DNA of 46,023 nt from Bacteroidales bacterium (lineage in GTDB: Bacteria; Bacteroidota; Bacteroidia; Bacteroidales; G3-4614): positions 1 to 46,023 of the forward strand of contig JAFYPQ010000043.1 in assembly GCA_017559955.1 (NCBI GenBank). Direction: 5' to 3'. The translations under genes were made by a program, and so were the position numbers. The notes under the pieces are model-generated. The model was given only the letters and a program-made list of their open reading frames with translations. It did no database searches and was not told the origin of the DNA. How positions within the stretch are numbered: the first letter of the stretch is position 1; each line of letters opens with the position of its first letter. Positions 1 through 8,589 of this stretch are shown one piece after another.

Positions 1-104
1 AGATAAGTTTTCCTTATAGGGTCGTCAAAGACGATGACGTAGATAGGTCGCAGGTGTAAAGGCAGTAATGTCATAGCCGAGCGAAACTAATTGCCCGAAA
101 CTTT
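1..104 (+). rRNA. 23S rRNA, 3' end (partial)
   Basis: The first ~104 bases match the conserved 3' end of bacterial 23S rRNA, including GATAGGTCGCAGGTGTAAAG, CATAGCCGAGCGA and ACTAATTGCCCGAAAC. The rest of the gene lies to the left of the window. The exact 3' end is estimated. A spacer of about 95 bases with no tRNA separates it from the 5S gene. Confidence 0.93.
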
Positions 105-198
105 TGCGTCGTACGGAGGTAAGCGAGATACGATGCCTTGCCGTTTAGGTTGTTCTTTGAAAAAATAAAAAAAGCTTTTCGATTATGTCTAAGAATAT

Positions 199-306
199 TT
201 AGGTGGCTATAGCGTCAGGGCTCCACCTCTTCCCATCCCGAACAGAGAAGTTAAACCTGACTACGCCGATGGTACTGCGCAAGTGGGAGAGTAGGTAGCC
301 GCCCCT
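199..306 (+). rRNA. 5S rRNA
   Basis: This is a complete 5S rRNA with the Bacteroidetes signatures CCACCTCTTCCCATCCCGAA, CAGAGAAGTTAA, CGCCGATGGTACTG and GGGAGAGTAGGTAGCCGCC. The 5' TAGGTGGC and 3' GTAGCCGCC ends pair in the terminal helix. Ends are good to a few bases. It is the last gene of the rRNA operon. Confidence 0.95.
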
Positions 307-309
307 TAA

Positions 310-344
310 GAAAGAGAGAAACGAAAGTTTCTCTCTTTTTTTTT
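310..344 (+). terminator. Intrinsic terminator of the rRNA operon
   Basis: A 12-bp perfect stem AAAGAGAGAAAC / GTTTCTCTCTTT with a GAAA tetraloop runs straight into a T tract, just after the 5S gene. Confidence 0.93.
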
Positions 345-400
345 ATCCCAGCCCTAATTCCACTCTTGAAAGAGTGGGATAATCGACGTTAATATTAGAC

Positions 401-436
401 TAATTAGTCTAATAAGGCTAATTGGTCTAATAAGCC
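401..436. repeat. Imperfect 9-bp tandem repeat
   Basis: Four head-to-tail 9-mers of the form TAATNNGNC (TAATTAGTC, TAATAAGGC, TAATTGGTC, TAATAAGCC), equal to an 18-mer repeated twice. A related stretch, reverse complemented, lies near 20088-20110. No function is visible. The rest of 345-555 holds only a promoter. Confidence 0.5.
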
Positions 437-493
437 CATATCTAACTTAGTAATCATAGTTATCCTATTAATTCAAATTTTCAATAGTTAAAG

Positions 494-524
494 TTGCAAA
501 ATCAAATATAATTATATTCCTTTG
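494..524 (+). promoter_or_regulatory. Putative promoter of the lipoprotein gene at 556
   Basis: TTG at 494-496 and TTCCTTTG at 517-524, 20 bases apart, approximate the Bacteroidetes TTTG / TAnnTTTG promoter. The start codon follows 31 bases later. The TA of the -7 box is TT here, so the match is imperfect. Confidence 0.4.
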
Positions 525-555
525 TGGAAGGTTAAATAAAATTCAACAATAAATT

Positions 556-1527
556 ATGAAACATTTAAAACATTATGTAAGTTTGCTAAGTATGTTAATG
601 GTCATTTCAGTATTTTTCTCATCGTGTGGTGGTGAAGATGATGAAATGTGCAAAATATCAGTTCTAAGTGGAGAGGGAGGTGCCGCTTATGCGTCAGAAA
701 GAGAGGTTGTTCCCGGTTGGGAGGTAACTCTGACTGCTATTTCAGAGTCAGGCTATCAATTTGTCAATTGGACTATAGCCGGAGTTGAAGTATCAAGAGT
801 AACCCCTTACACAACAATTGTTACTGAGGATACGCAGTTTAAAGCCAACTTTGAGAAGATATATGTAGGAGAAGAAGATGGTGATGACGATGAAATAGGT
901 AGCGGAGATGATAATGACAATAATGGAGGAGTAATAATAGAAAACAGACACAACGGACACGAGTACGTCGATTTAGGATTATCTGTGAAATGGGCAACCT
1001 GCTATGTTGGAGCTGATACTCCTGAAGAGAGTGGCGATTATTTTGCATGGGGCGAAACAGAACCTAAAGATATATACAATTGGGCTACCTACAAATGGTG
1101 TAATGGCACGTCAGATGTGATGACAAAATATTGTACTTCTTCTACCTATGGAGAAGTAGATAATAATAGAAGTCTTGAATTTTCAGATGATGCTGCTCGA
1201 GTAAATTGGGGAGGAAGTTGGCGAATACCTACAGAATTGGAGCAACAAGAATTAACCAATAATTGCTCTTGGATTTGGACTACTCAAAAAGGAGTGTCTG
1301 GCTATAAAGTAATAAGCAATATAAACCACAACTCTATATTTCTTGCAGCTACAGGTATGCGAGATGGAAGCTCTCTTGGTTGGACAGATAGTTATGGTAC
1401 CTATTGGTTGAATTCGTTGCATAACAATAATACGTATGCAAACTACTTTAGTTTTGAACAAGGGAAAAAGGGAATATATTGTCTTAATCGTTACTATGGA
1501 CGAGTAGTTCGAGCAGTCTGCCCTTGA
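556..1527 (+). CDS. Surface lipoprotein with InlB-type repeat and FISUMP/DUF1566-like C-terminal domain
   Basis: This 323-residue protein has a lipoprotein signal peptide: hydrophobic residues 8-20, then FSSC with the lipidated Cys at 24. Residues 31-100 resemble one divergent InlB B-repeat (YQFVNWT followed by FKANFE). The same module recurs in the large protein at 15359. An Asp/Glu/Asn-rich linker (about 103-130) leads to a C-terminal domain of about 190 residues. That domain starts EYVDLGLSVKWAT and contains GDYFAWGE, GGSWRIPT and YWLNS, the pattern of FISUMP (Fibrobacter succinogenes major paralogous)/DUF1566-like domains common in Bacteroidales lipoproteins. Family members are exported and mostly uncharacterised; an outer-membrane location is inferred. 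It is a single-gene unit with its own promoter and a shared terminator downstream. Confidence 0.85.
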   Translation: MKHLKHYVSLLSMLMVISVFFSSCGGEDDEMCKISVLSGEGGAAYASEREVVPGWEVTLTAISESGYQFVNWTIAGVEVSRVTPYTTIVTEDTQFKANFEKIYVGEEDGDDDEIGSGDDNDNNGGVIIENRHNGHEYVDLGLSVKWATCYVGADTPEESGDYFAWGETEPKDIYNWATYKWCNGTSDVMTKYCTSSTYGEVDNNRSLEFSDDAARVNWGGSWRIPTELEQQELTNNCSWIWTTQKGVSGYKVISNINHNSIFLAATGMRDGSSLGWTDSYGTYWLNSLHNNNTYANYFSFEQGKKGIYCLNRYYGRVVRAVCP

Positions 1528-1583
1528 TAAATCTACCTATTAAAATCAGTTTTAGATTTTCCGACTTCAAATACTCATACAAA

Positions 1584-1616
1584 AAAACTCTGTCGATTGA
1601 TGACAGAGTTTTTTTG
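1584..1616. terminator. Terminator between convergent genes (556 + and 1651 -)
   Basis: Stem AACTCTGTC / GACAGAGTT (9 bp) has A-rich sequence on the left and T-rich sequence on the right, so it could work on both strands between the two converging genes. Confidence 0.85.
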
Positions 1617-1650
1617 GGTAATATTAAGATATTTTAAAAGAGAACTATTA

Positions 1651-4600
1651 TTATTTCACTATAACTTTTTCTGTTTTAACGAGTTTGTTGTTCTCAAATA
1701 TCGAAACAAGGTAAATTCCTTTATCTGCGATATATACCTTAGTCTCTTTCTCCGAAATTTTGGTTTCATTGATAGCTCTTCCCATAAAGTCAAATACTTT
1801 AATTGTTGCGTTTTCTACTGCACCATTGATAATGATTTCGTTACCCGAAACATAAACTTTGCAGTTGTCAACCTCTTGCTCTTCTACTCCTAATGGGTAC
1901 GTAAATGGAGCTGTTTTTATATATTTTACGTCATCTATATCTGCAATCTCGCCATATACTGGAACTATATTGTCTTGACCAATATTTACAATGACACCAT
2001 CAGCATTTTCCCATAGTAATTCTGCTCCATTAGCTTTTAATTTAAAAATTGCTATCTCTTCAGCATCTTTAATATCATTGCCATCACCTAATATCACTAC
2101 TACCGGAGTTCCTGTTTGTGTTGCAAAGTTTTCCCATTCAACCAAGGTCTCAGATAATTTACCTGCACCACTCCATGTAATAATGGAGTTACCATTAGCT
2201 GTAGCAACAGGAGCAAACATATTTGCTATATCCTCGTAAGTAAGGTTTGTTTTTCCGTTCCAACCGTTTAGAACTCCAATTTGCATCCAGCCCTTAGATA
2301 TATTATAACCGTTGCTATAAACGGTTTTAATGTTAGCTACACGTTTGTTTATATTTGATATAGTCATGCTTCCGCTAATTTCAATGGGTTGAGAGCAATT
2401 TCCATTAAGAACCACCACATCAAAAGCAGGCATATTGAATGAAATTGTTTGGTCAATATCAATGCTTTCGCCTGTGATGCCTGAGTATTGAGTTTGATTT
2501 TTAAATGCGTTTGTAAGAGTTATTTTACCTGTTACATACGATGGAATATCCAATGCTTGACGCAATGTTGTTGTGAAAGTTCTTGATGTAGAGTTGGGGT
2601 TACGGAGAGTAAGAGTGGCTTTTTGTCCGTTCCACGAAGCCCATCCATAAACATTAGCTTTGCTACCGTCCCAAGGATTACCACCTACCCAGTGAATGTC
2701 GGCAAGTACATCCTCATTCTCTCTGTGCCATTTAATACACTCAGCTAAGGCTTCCCAAAGTTCACCGTCGTTTCCGATAGTACTCATAAGGTCGTTATCA
2801 ACATAAAGCTCGATTAGCCCCGATCCACAACCAAAAGCACAGTGCATTTCGCGAATAATACCTTTTGCAGTAGCATCAGAGTCGTTACGAGGCATAGCTG
2901 CAGGAGGACCATATTTTGTAACAATTAATCCGTGTGTCATTAACGAGTTGATAGGACATATTGGGGATGCGGTTGGGAAGTTTTTGTAAACCATATAGTC
3001 GCGATATGTAATCCATTTCTCGCGGTTGTCTCCTTGGTTACCTATATTATCCCAGTCTCCGTCTTGACGCCAAACAGCATCAGCATATTGGAACCAGAAT
3101 GGCGATGACCATGTTCCTACAGTACAGTTAAAGAATAGGTCGTAACGAATTTCGCGAAGGGCAGTCAAAACTTTTAAAATACCTTCAGCATCCTCTTCGT
3201 TTTTAGGACCTGTTGCATTGCTAATATCGCTAATACCGTCGAATTTAAAGTAACGGAAGTCATAGCTGTTTACCATATTAGAACAGCTTCCAACAAAACC
3301 GTTAAAGTATTCAGGATTAGATAACTCAAAGTTGTCAATCTTATTAGTGTGATTGTTATTCCAATAAGTAAGTCGTTGTTGTTTTGAAGAACCATATCCT
3401 CCAACAGGGCCTAACCAAGCACCAATACCTGTTCCCATTGAAGCGGCAATGCTGTTAAGATTTGAGAATCCGTTAGGGAATCCAACGTGGAAATCCCATA
3501 ATGAGTTAAAATCATCCCAACCATCGTCCCAAACAAAAGCATCAATACCAACACCATGTTTTTCGAATAGGTTTGTCTTCCACGCATTAAGAACAGGAAT
3601 ACATTTCTCCTCTGTCATTCTGTTCATTGGATTAGAGTCGTTGTTACGGTCGATGTTTAGCTCATACCATGAGTTATAGTGAATAAACGAGCGGTATGCA
3701 ACGGCACGTTCTCTCTCGTGGTAAGCAAGGAACGAACGGCGAAGTTGTCCTTCAGCTACAAGACCAACAACACTTCCAATTTTCCAAGTTTCTCCTGCGT
3801 TAATAGTGGTGTTTCTACTCCAGCGACCTGTAATATTATTACCACCTGCTGTTGCTAAACTTACTGAAGGACCTGAAATTGTTATAGTTCCCGAACTATT
3901 AATCTCTTCAGTTTTTGTTTCGCCAAAGAAGCGTAGAGTATATGTACCTGCCGAAGGAACTGATACAGTATATGTGTTTTTATTAGCAGCATCACCGGTG
4001 TAGCCAATATGGTAATCTTTGGCAACAACACTACCGCTTTCGTTGACAATATCAACACCTGTGAGGTTCATTCTGTGGAAACCAGTAGAGTATTGGAATT
4101 TTACGCTAAGGCTACCAGATGAAGATATATTAACTTTACCCTCAGTTGATACAATTTGGCTTGAGTTAAAACCTAAAGATGTAATGCCTGAAGGAACACT
4201 TGAAGGAGTCCCCCAGCTTTCAGGAGTCCAAGATGTGAGACTAAAGTTGTTAGGACCACTTTCGCTACCCACGCTGTTAATACCCAATGGGTTTTCAATA
4301 CCTGCAAATATTTTGTTTGATGCCAGAGGCGCACCACGAACAGTACCTTTTACATCAACAACATCGGCATCGGCAGTTAAGTTGTATAGCATGGGAGTAA
4401 TATCCTTCATAGAGGTATTAGATGTTGCTGTAATATCCAACTCAGTTCTGATATAGTGCGAACCGTCACGAAGCACAGCTCTCCAAACAAAATTTAGAGT
4501 AGAGTATGAATATTTAACTGTCAATACCTTACCGTTGTATCTCTCTGAAGCCTTGTCAGAATTAGGATTTGCAGTTAAATTAGATATAACAGGAGATAAA

Positions 4601-4893
4601 GTCATTGCCATATCTGAAGCTTTAACCACAGTTCCATTACCTAATGTAATTTTAAAAGGCTCACTACCGGGTGCAAGTTGTAACTCTTCGCATCCGTTAA
4701 AGAATAAATCGCCATTAGTTAGCACGTATTCAACCGAAATAAGATTGTTATACAATGTCCAACTATTAGCAACAGAAGTAGCTTGAGCAGTACCAGGTTG
4801 GTCTAGCGAAGGAAATTTAACTGATGCAGCATAAGAGAACTGCAAGCAACAAATAAGTAATAAGAGTGTTGCAAAACATCTAAATTTTTTCAT
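1651..4893 (-). CDS. Secreted GH-D-clan-like (alpha-galactosidase/GH36-like) glycoside hydrolase with T9SS sorting domain
   Basis: This 1080-residue protein has a signal peptide (residues 1-22, ending SYA). An N-terminal beta-rich region (about 25-235) is followed by an all-beta insert resembling a carbohydrate-binding module (about 240-350). The catalytic TIM barrel then runs from about 395 to 725. Barrel motifs are FVWDDGWDD (453-461), RYFKFDG (547-553, candidate nucleophile D552) and WRQDGDWDN (608-616, candidate acid/base). These resemble GH27/31/36 (clan GH-D) enzymes. The substrate cannot be read from sequence. Similar Bacteroidales proteins are sometimes labelled enterotoxin, which the sequence does not justify. 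A C-terminal beta domain is followed at about 1002-1080 by a T9SS type A sorting domain ending TEKVIVK. The gene is monocistronic and converges on the lipoprotein gene. I see no strong promoter upstream; weak TATCTTTA-like boxes lie near 5012-5031. Confidence 0.75.
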   Translation of the reverse strand: MKKFRCFATLLLLICCLQFSYAASVKFPSLDQPGTAQATSVANSWTLYNNLISVEYVLTNGDLFFNGCEELQLAPGSEPFKITLGNGTVVKASDMAMTLSPVISNLTANPNSDKASERYNGKVLTVKYSYSTLNFVWRAVLRDGSHYIRTELDITATSNTSMKDITPMLYNLTADADVVDVKGTVRGAPLASNKIFAGIENPLGINSVGSESGPNNFSLTSWTPESWGTPSSVPSGITSLGFNSSQIVSTEGKVNISSSGSLSVKFQYSTGFHRMNLTGVDIVNESGSVVAKDYHIGYTGDAANKNTYTVSVPSAGTYTLRFFGETKTEEINSSGTITISGPSVSLATAGGNNITGRWSRNTTINAGETWKIGSVVGLVAEGQLRRSFLAYHERERAVAYRSFIHYNSWYELNIDRNNDSNPMNRMTEEKCIPVLNAWKTNLFEKHGVGIDAFVWDDGWDDFNSLWDFHVGFPNGFSNLNSIAASMGTGIGAWLGPVGGYGSSKQQRLTYWNNNHTNKIDNFELSNPEYFNGFVGSCSNMVNSYDFRYFKFDGISDISNATGPKNEEDAEGILKVLTALREIRYDLFFNCTVGTWSSPFWFQYADAVWRQDGDWDNIGNQGDNREKWITYRDYMVYKNFPTASPICPINSLMTHGLIVTKYGPPAAMPRNDSDATAKGIIREMHCAFGCGSGLIELYVDNDLMSTIGNDGELWEALAECIKWHRENEDVLADIHWVGGNPWDGSKANVYGWASWNGQKATLTLRNPNSTSRTFTTTLRQALDIPSYVTGKITLTNAFKNQTQYSGITGESIDIDQTISFNMPAFDVVVLNGNCSQPIEISGSMTISNINKRVANIKTVYSNGYNISKGWMQIGVLNGWNGKTNLTYEDIANMFAPVATANGNSIITWSGAGKLSETLVEWENFATQTGTPVVVILGDGNDIKDAEEIAIFKLKANGAELLWENADGVIVNIGQDNIVPVYGEIADIDDVKYIKTAPFTYPLGVEEQEVDNCKVYVSGNEIIINGAVENATIKVFDFMGRAINETKISEKETKVYIADKGIYLVSIFENNKLVKTEKVIVK

Positions 4894-5011
4894 AAACAGA
4901 GTATTTATATATTTATAATTATTTTAATATCAGTAATTAAAATAGATTGGATTGAAGATATGGATAATCCCCAATTTATTGCCAATACTATATTAGTTAT
5001 ATGTAAAAAGA

Positions 5012-5031
5012 TATTATCTGTTGTAAAGATA
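5012..5031 (+). repeat. Left 20-bp inverted repeat flanking the recombinase gene
   Basis: TATTATCTGTTGTAAAGATA here is the exact reverse complement of 6417-6436. The copy also has internal symmetry, ATTATC-9 bases-GATAAT, which resembles a tyrosine recombinase core site (two arms around a spacer). Identity stops at base 20 on both sides. Confidence 0.8.
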
Positions 5032-5122
5032 ATCTGCAACAAAATATTGGTCTGATTTACAATGTATGTCTACGAAGTTTTACGACTATGGTAACGATTT
5101 GAATACTTTATTAACTTATTCT

Positions 5123-6370
5123 TCATATAACATTGCATATAAAGGTTTCCATTTGCTCTATCTTTTTTGATAAATTCTCAATATCATCACTTACCTTTTG
5201 TGCAATAATCTTAGCATATATTTGTGTTGTTCGGATGCTTGTATGTCCCATTAGTTTCGAGAGTGTCTCAATAGGTACTCCATTTGACAAACAAATAGTT
5301 GTGGCATACGAATGTCTGCTTTGGTGCCAACAAATATTCTTTTTAATTCCACAAAGCTTTGTAATGACTTTTAATCCATGTCTGCAATTTGCATAACAAG
5401 GAACAGGTAACAATTTATTACCCTCTGCTATTCCATGATATTTTTCAATAATATGTTTTGCAGTTTCAAGCAAACGAATATCTGTTGCTATTCCCGTCTT
5501 TTGTCTATATGTAGTTATCCATAAATGTCCATCAAAAGAGGTTTTGAGATTATCTGTGGTAAGATTATACATATCTCTCCAACTCAAGCCACTAAAACAA
5601 CAAAATATGAAAAGATCTCTTATTAGTTCATAACTCTTTTTTTTGAACTCTCCATTTATCAACATAGTAATTTCGTCTTTTGTAAGATATCCTCTCTTTG
5701 TATTCTCTTTAGAGACGTGATAATTGTTAAATGGATTGTTTTGCAACCAACCATTATCTACTGCAATGTTTATTACTCTTCGAAATGGCATCATATATGA
5801 CCACACTGTATTTGTCTTATGTCCTTTTTGCCCTCGCAAAAAAAGTTCAAAATTGGAGATAAATACAGGGGTAATTTCATGTAAGGGTAAATCATCTTTA
5901 TCGTAGTAATATTTAACAAACTCCTTTAGATGATTATATACTGTACAATATTTCCAATAACTGCGCTGACTCTTTATCTTCCCTACCTGTTCTGAATAAT
6001 TTTCATTATATTGCTTAAATACAGAAAGTAGTGTTTTATGAGATTCTCCTAACCCCAAAAACAGATTTTTAACCTTTTCGGCTGTTGCACAACAACCTTT
6101 TTCAATAGTGTCATAATAAACCCTGGTTAATCCTATCCTGATTTTATCAAGTATAGTATTTGCCTCTTGTGCAACCATACTTCTTCCCGACAATCTACCA
6201 AAATTTGCATCCCATAATTTCTCTTGAACATTTAGTTTGCAACTAAACTGTGATATTTCGCCATTTATGGTAATTCGACACATCACAGGCGTTAGTCCAT
6301 TTTTCTTTTGTGCATTTCGTTTAAGATAGAATAGTATTCTAAAAGTACTTCTTCCCATAACCATATACAT
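5123..6370 (-). CDS. Tyrosine recombinase (phage-integrase family), orphan
   Basis: This 415-residue protein is a site-specific recombinase of the Bacteroidetes integrase type. It has an N-terminal arm-binding region (about 1-110), a SAM-like core-binding domain (about 112-215) and a catalytic domain (about 225-400). Visible catalytic positions are K291 (YRQKTG), H349 and R352 (HQSRHSYAT), H376 (LMGHTS) and Y385 (QIYAKI). The box I Arg is replaced by Ser263 in SGLSWRD, with Arg two residues later; IntDOT of CTnDOT also lacks this Arg. MGRSTFRILF at residue 5 is an equally good start. No excisionase, mobilisation or cargo gene lies beside it. It sits alone between perfect 20-bp inverted repeats, so a DNA-inversion role or an IS-like single-gene element fits better than integration of a large island. 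Confidence 0.92.
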   Translation of the reverse strand: MYMVMGRSTFRILFYLKRNAQKKNGLTPVMCRITINGEISQFSCKLNVQEKLWDANFGRLSGRSMVAQEANTILDKIRIGLTRVYYDTIEKGCCATAEKVKNLFLGLGESHKTLLSVFKQYNENYSEQVGKIKSQRSYWKYCTVYNHLKEFVKYYYDKDDLPLHEITPVFISNFELFLRGQKGHKTNTVWSYMMPFRRVINIAVDNGWLQNNPFNNYHVSKENTKRGYLTKDEITMLINGEFKKKSYELIRDLFIFCCFSGLSWRDMYNLTTDNLKTSFDGHLWITTYRQKTGIATDIRLLETAKHIIEKYHGIAEGNKLLPVPCYANCRHGLKVITKLCGIKKNICWHQSRHSYATTICLSNGVPIETLSKLMGHTSIRTTQIYAKIIAQKVSDDIENLSKKIEQMETFICNVI

Positions 6371-6416
6371 TATTTATTTTTAGGTAAATAATAAAACTTT
6401 ATTCATGTTTTTTTTA

Positions 6417-6436
6417 TATCTTTACAACAGATAATA
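6417..6436 (-). repeat. Right 20-bp inverted repeat flanking the recombinase gene
   Basis: TATCTTTACAACAGATAATA here is the exact reverse complement of 5012-5031. It lies 46 bases upstream of the recombinase start and about 175 bases before rplM. The two repeats enclose 1385 bases containing only the recombinase gene. Confidence 0.8.
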
Positions 6437-6469
6437 ACTATTTCTGATAAAAAAAGTTTGTATAAAATT

Positions 6470-6499
6470 TTTGTAATTCAATGAAAAATAGTACTTTTG
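6470..6499 (+). promoter_or_regulatory. Promoter of the rplM operon
   Basis: TTTG (6470-6473), 18 bases, then TACTTTTG (6492-6499), a close match to the Bacteroidetes promoter. Transcription from here gives a leader of roughly 105 bases carrying the hairpin at 6532-6576. Confidence 0.75.
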
Positions 6500-6531
6500 C
6501 ACGCCGATTATATCCAAAATAGAGAGAAAAT

Positions 6532-6576
6532 GACGCAAACATAGTTTCAAGTGTGTTCGGAAACAATGTTTGTGTC
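6532..6576 (+). promoter_or_regulatory. Candidate ribosomal-protein leader hairpin before rplM
   Basis: GACGCAAACAT pairs with ATGTTTGTGTC, and after one unpaired A on each side GTTTC pairs with GAAAC, giving 16 pairs around an 11-base loop. It has no T tract, so it is not a terminator. Its place in the 5' UTR of a ribosomal-protein operon suggests autogenous control by L13, as for other ribosomal leaders. That is inference. Confidence 0.5.
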
Positions 6577-6611
6577 GAGATTTAAATGTTTAATAATTAA
6601 AAAGATACACA

Positions 6612-7067
6612 GTGGATACATTAAGTTACAAGACCGTGTCTGTTGGAAAAACCGCAGCTCAAAAAGAGTGGGTTATTGTTGATGCAACAGATCAAGTTTT
6701 GGGCCGTTTAGCTTCAAAAGTGGCTAAAATTTTAAGAGGTAAATATAAACCTTGTTTTACTCCCAACGCAGATTGTGGAGATAATGTTATTATCATCAAT
6801 GCCGACAAAGTAAAACTTACAGGCAATAAATGGAGCGACAAAATCTATTTGTCATACACAGGTTATCCTGGCGGACAAAGAGAGATTACACCAGCGAAAC
6901 TTATGCAAAAAGGTGAGTCAAAATTGTTCTTGAAAGTTATTAAAGGTATGTTGCCTAAAAACAGATTGGGAGCACAACTTCTTCGCAACGTTTACGTATA
7001 TGCAGGAACTGAGCATCCTCACGCAGCACAACAACCTAAAACAATTGATATAAACACTCTTAAATAA
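6612..7067 (+). CDS. rplM: 50S ribosomal protein L13
   Basis: This 151-residue protein is L13 of the large ribosomal subunit. It has the family signatures WVIVDATDQVLGRLAS, DNVIIINADKVKLTGNKW and a GMLPKN/LG block near residue 115. The start is GTG at 6612, giving MDTLSYKT as in other Bacteroidales L13 proteins. rpsI follows 11 bases later, the usual L13-S9 pair. It has its own promoter and a structured leader. Confidence 0.98.
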   Translation: MDTLSYKTVSVGKTAAQKEWVIVDATDQVLGRLASKVAKILRGKYKPCFTPNADCGDNVIIINADKVKLTGNKWSDKIYLSYTGYPGGQREITPAKLMQKGESKLFLKVIKGMLPKNRLGAQLLRNVYVYAGTEHPHAAQQPKTIDINTLK

Positions 7068-7078
7068 ACATAATCACA

Positions 7079-7465
7079 ATGGAAACAGTTAACGCATTAG
7101 GAAGACGTAAAGCTGCCGTAGCACGTGTTTACGTAAAAGAGGGAAATGGTGTAATCACTATCAACAAAAAAGACCTTGCTCAATATTTCCCATTGGAGAT
7201 TACTCAATATGTTGTAAAACAACCTCTATTGAAATTAGGAGTTGCTGAGAAATACGACATCAAAGTAAATCTTAACGGAGGTGGATTTAAAGGACAAGCA
7301 GAGGCATTGCGTCTTGCAATTGCTCGTGCTCTTGTAAAAATCAATCCTGAGGACAAACCCGCATTGAAATCAGAAGGATTTATGACTCGTGACCCACGTG
7401 TTGTAGAGCGTAAAAAACCGGGACGTCCCAAAGCAAGAAAGAGATTCCAATTCAGCAAACGTTAA
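7079..7465 (+). CDS. rpsI: 30S ribosomal protein S9
   Basis: This 128-residue protein is S9. It starts METVNALGRRKAAVARVYV and ends with the conserved basic tail RPKARKRFQFSKR, whose terminal Lys-Arg reaches the ribosomal P site. GGGFKGQAEALRLAIARAL is also diagnostic. It is co-transcribed with rplM. Confidence 0.98.
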   Translation: METVNALGRRKAAVARVYVKEGNGVITINKKDLAQYFPLEITQYVVKQPLLKLGVAEKYDIKVNLNGGGFKGQAEALRLAIARALVKINPEDKPALKSEGFMTRDPRVVERKKPGRPKARKRFQFSKR

Positions 7466-7582
7466 TATTTGCTGCTTAGGAACCCTTTATGGACGTTTAG
7501 TATCCAAATTGCAAGGACTCTTTCGTTTGTTAGGAAGCAAAGAGATAGGTGTAGAGAATATTTGAAAATTTAATTCCTAATT

Positions 7583-7663
7583 AAGAAACATCCGTTTCTT
7601 GATTCTGCTCACGCTCGGCAAAATTCAAATAAATTTGTTTTGCTCTCGCTTACTCGCAGAATT
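7583..7663 (+). repeat. Two-hairpin intergenic element, copy 1
   Basis: Hairpin 1 is AAGAAAC/GTTTCTT (7583-7600). Then GATTCTGC (7601-7608) pairs with GCAGAATT (7656-7663) as an outer stem. It encloses the conserved strands TCACGCTC and CTCGCTTACTC and an inner hairpin GCAAAA-TT-CAAAT-AA-ATTTG-TTTTGC (7618-7643). Two further copies are at 19911 and 40890. AATTCCTAATTAA occurs as a 13-bp direct repeat at both sides (7572-7584, 7660-7672). It occupies the rpsI-rpsB gap; nothing else in 7466-7730 is recognisable. Confidence 0.7.
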
Positions 7664-7730
7664 CCTAATTAAAAAGATTACCTTGTAATTGAATTAGTAG
7701 AATGTAAACGAATAAATAAAAAAGAAAACA

Positions 7731-8558
7731 ATGTCACTAACAACATTTGATCAATTACTCGAGGCCGGAGTACATTTTGGCCACTTAACTCGTAAATGGA
7801 ATCCCGCAATGCGTCCTTATATCTTTATGGAGCGTAACGGAATTCACATCATCGACCTTAACAAAACAGTTGTAAAAATCGACGAGGCTGCAGCAGCTTT
7901 GAAACAAATCGCAAAATCAGGAAAAAAAATCCTATTTGTTTCAACTAAAAAACAAGCTAAACAAGTAGTAGCAGACAGAGCAACTGAAGTAGGAATGCCA
8001 TACGTTATCGAGCGTTGGCCCGGAGGTATGTTAACTAACTTCCCAACAATCCGCAAAGCAATCAAAAAAATGAACGCTATCGATAAAATGATTAAAGATG
8101 GCACATTTGACAACCTTTCAAAACGTGAAAAACTTCAAGTAACTCGCCAACGTGCAAAATTGGAGAAAAACTTGGGTAGCATCGTTGACCTAACTCGTCT
8201 TCCTGCTGCACTTTTCGTTGTTGACGTAATGAAAGAGCACATTGCAGTAGCAGAGGCTAACCGTTTGGGTATCCCCGTATTTGCTATGGTTGATACAAAC
8301 TCAGATCCTTCAAATGTAGATTTCGTAATACCTGCAAATGATGATGCTTCAAAATCAATTGATGCAGTATTAGGTGCACTTTGCGGAGCAATCACAGAAG
8401 GCCTTGAAGAACGTAAAATAGAGAAAGCTGACTCTGAGGCTGCTGAAGCACAAGCAGAGGAGGGAGCTGAGGAGAAAAAAACTCGCAAAACTCGTGCACG
8501 TATCCGCCGCGAGGAAGAGGCTCCTGTAGCAGAGCCTAAAGCTGAGACAGAAGAGTAA
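7731..8558 (+). CDS. rpsB: 30S ribosomal protein S2
   Basis: This 275-residue S2 contains the diagnostic FDQLLEAGVHFGHLTRKWNP, RNGIHIIDLNKT, ERWPGGMLTNF and PVFAMVDTNSDP. The last ~45 residues are a Glu/Ala/Lys/Arg-rich tail beyond the globular S2 fold; such tails vary in Bacteroidetes. The distance from rpsI (265 bases) and the intervening repeat suggest a separate transcript shared with tsf. Confidence 0.98.
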   Translation: MSLTTFDQLLEAGVHFGHLTRKWNPAMRPYIFMERNGIHIIDLNKTVVKIDEAAAALKQIAKSGKKILFVSTKKQAKQVVADRATEVGMPYVIERWPGGMLTNFPTIRKAIKKMNAIDKMIKDGTFDNLSKREKLQVTRQRAKLEKNLGSIVDLTRLPAALFVVDVMKEHIAVAEANRLGIPVFAMVDTNSDPSNVDFVIPANDDASKSIDAVLGALCGAITEGLEERKIEKADSEAAEAQAEEGAEEKKTRKTRARIRREEEAPVAEPKAETEE

Positions 8559-8589
8559 TTGTATAATAAACATTTAAACAAATAATAAT

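Noticed and set aside
105..198. tRNA gene in the 23S-5S spacer
   Set aside because: No cloverleaf, TTC loop or CCA-ended acceptor could be found in the spacer.
4019..4456. Open frame of 145 codons opposite the glycoside-hydrolase gene
   Set aside because: It is antisense to a well-conserved coding region, has no recognisable motif and no promoter or start context of its own.
5001..6445. Target-site duplication next to the 20-bp inverted repeats
   Set aside because: The bases just outside (AAGA on the left, ACTA on the right) do not match, so there is no direct evidence of transposition.
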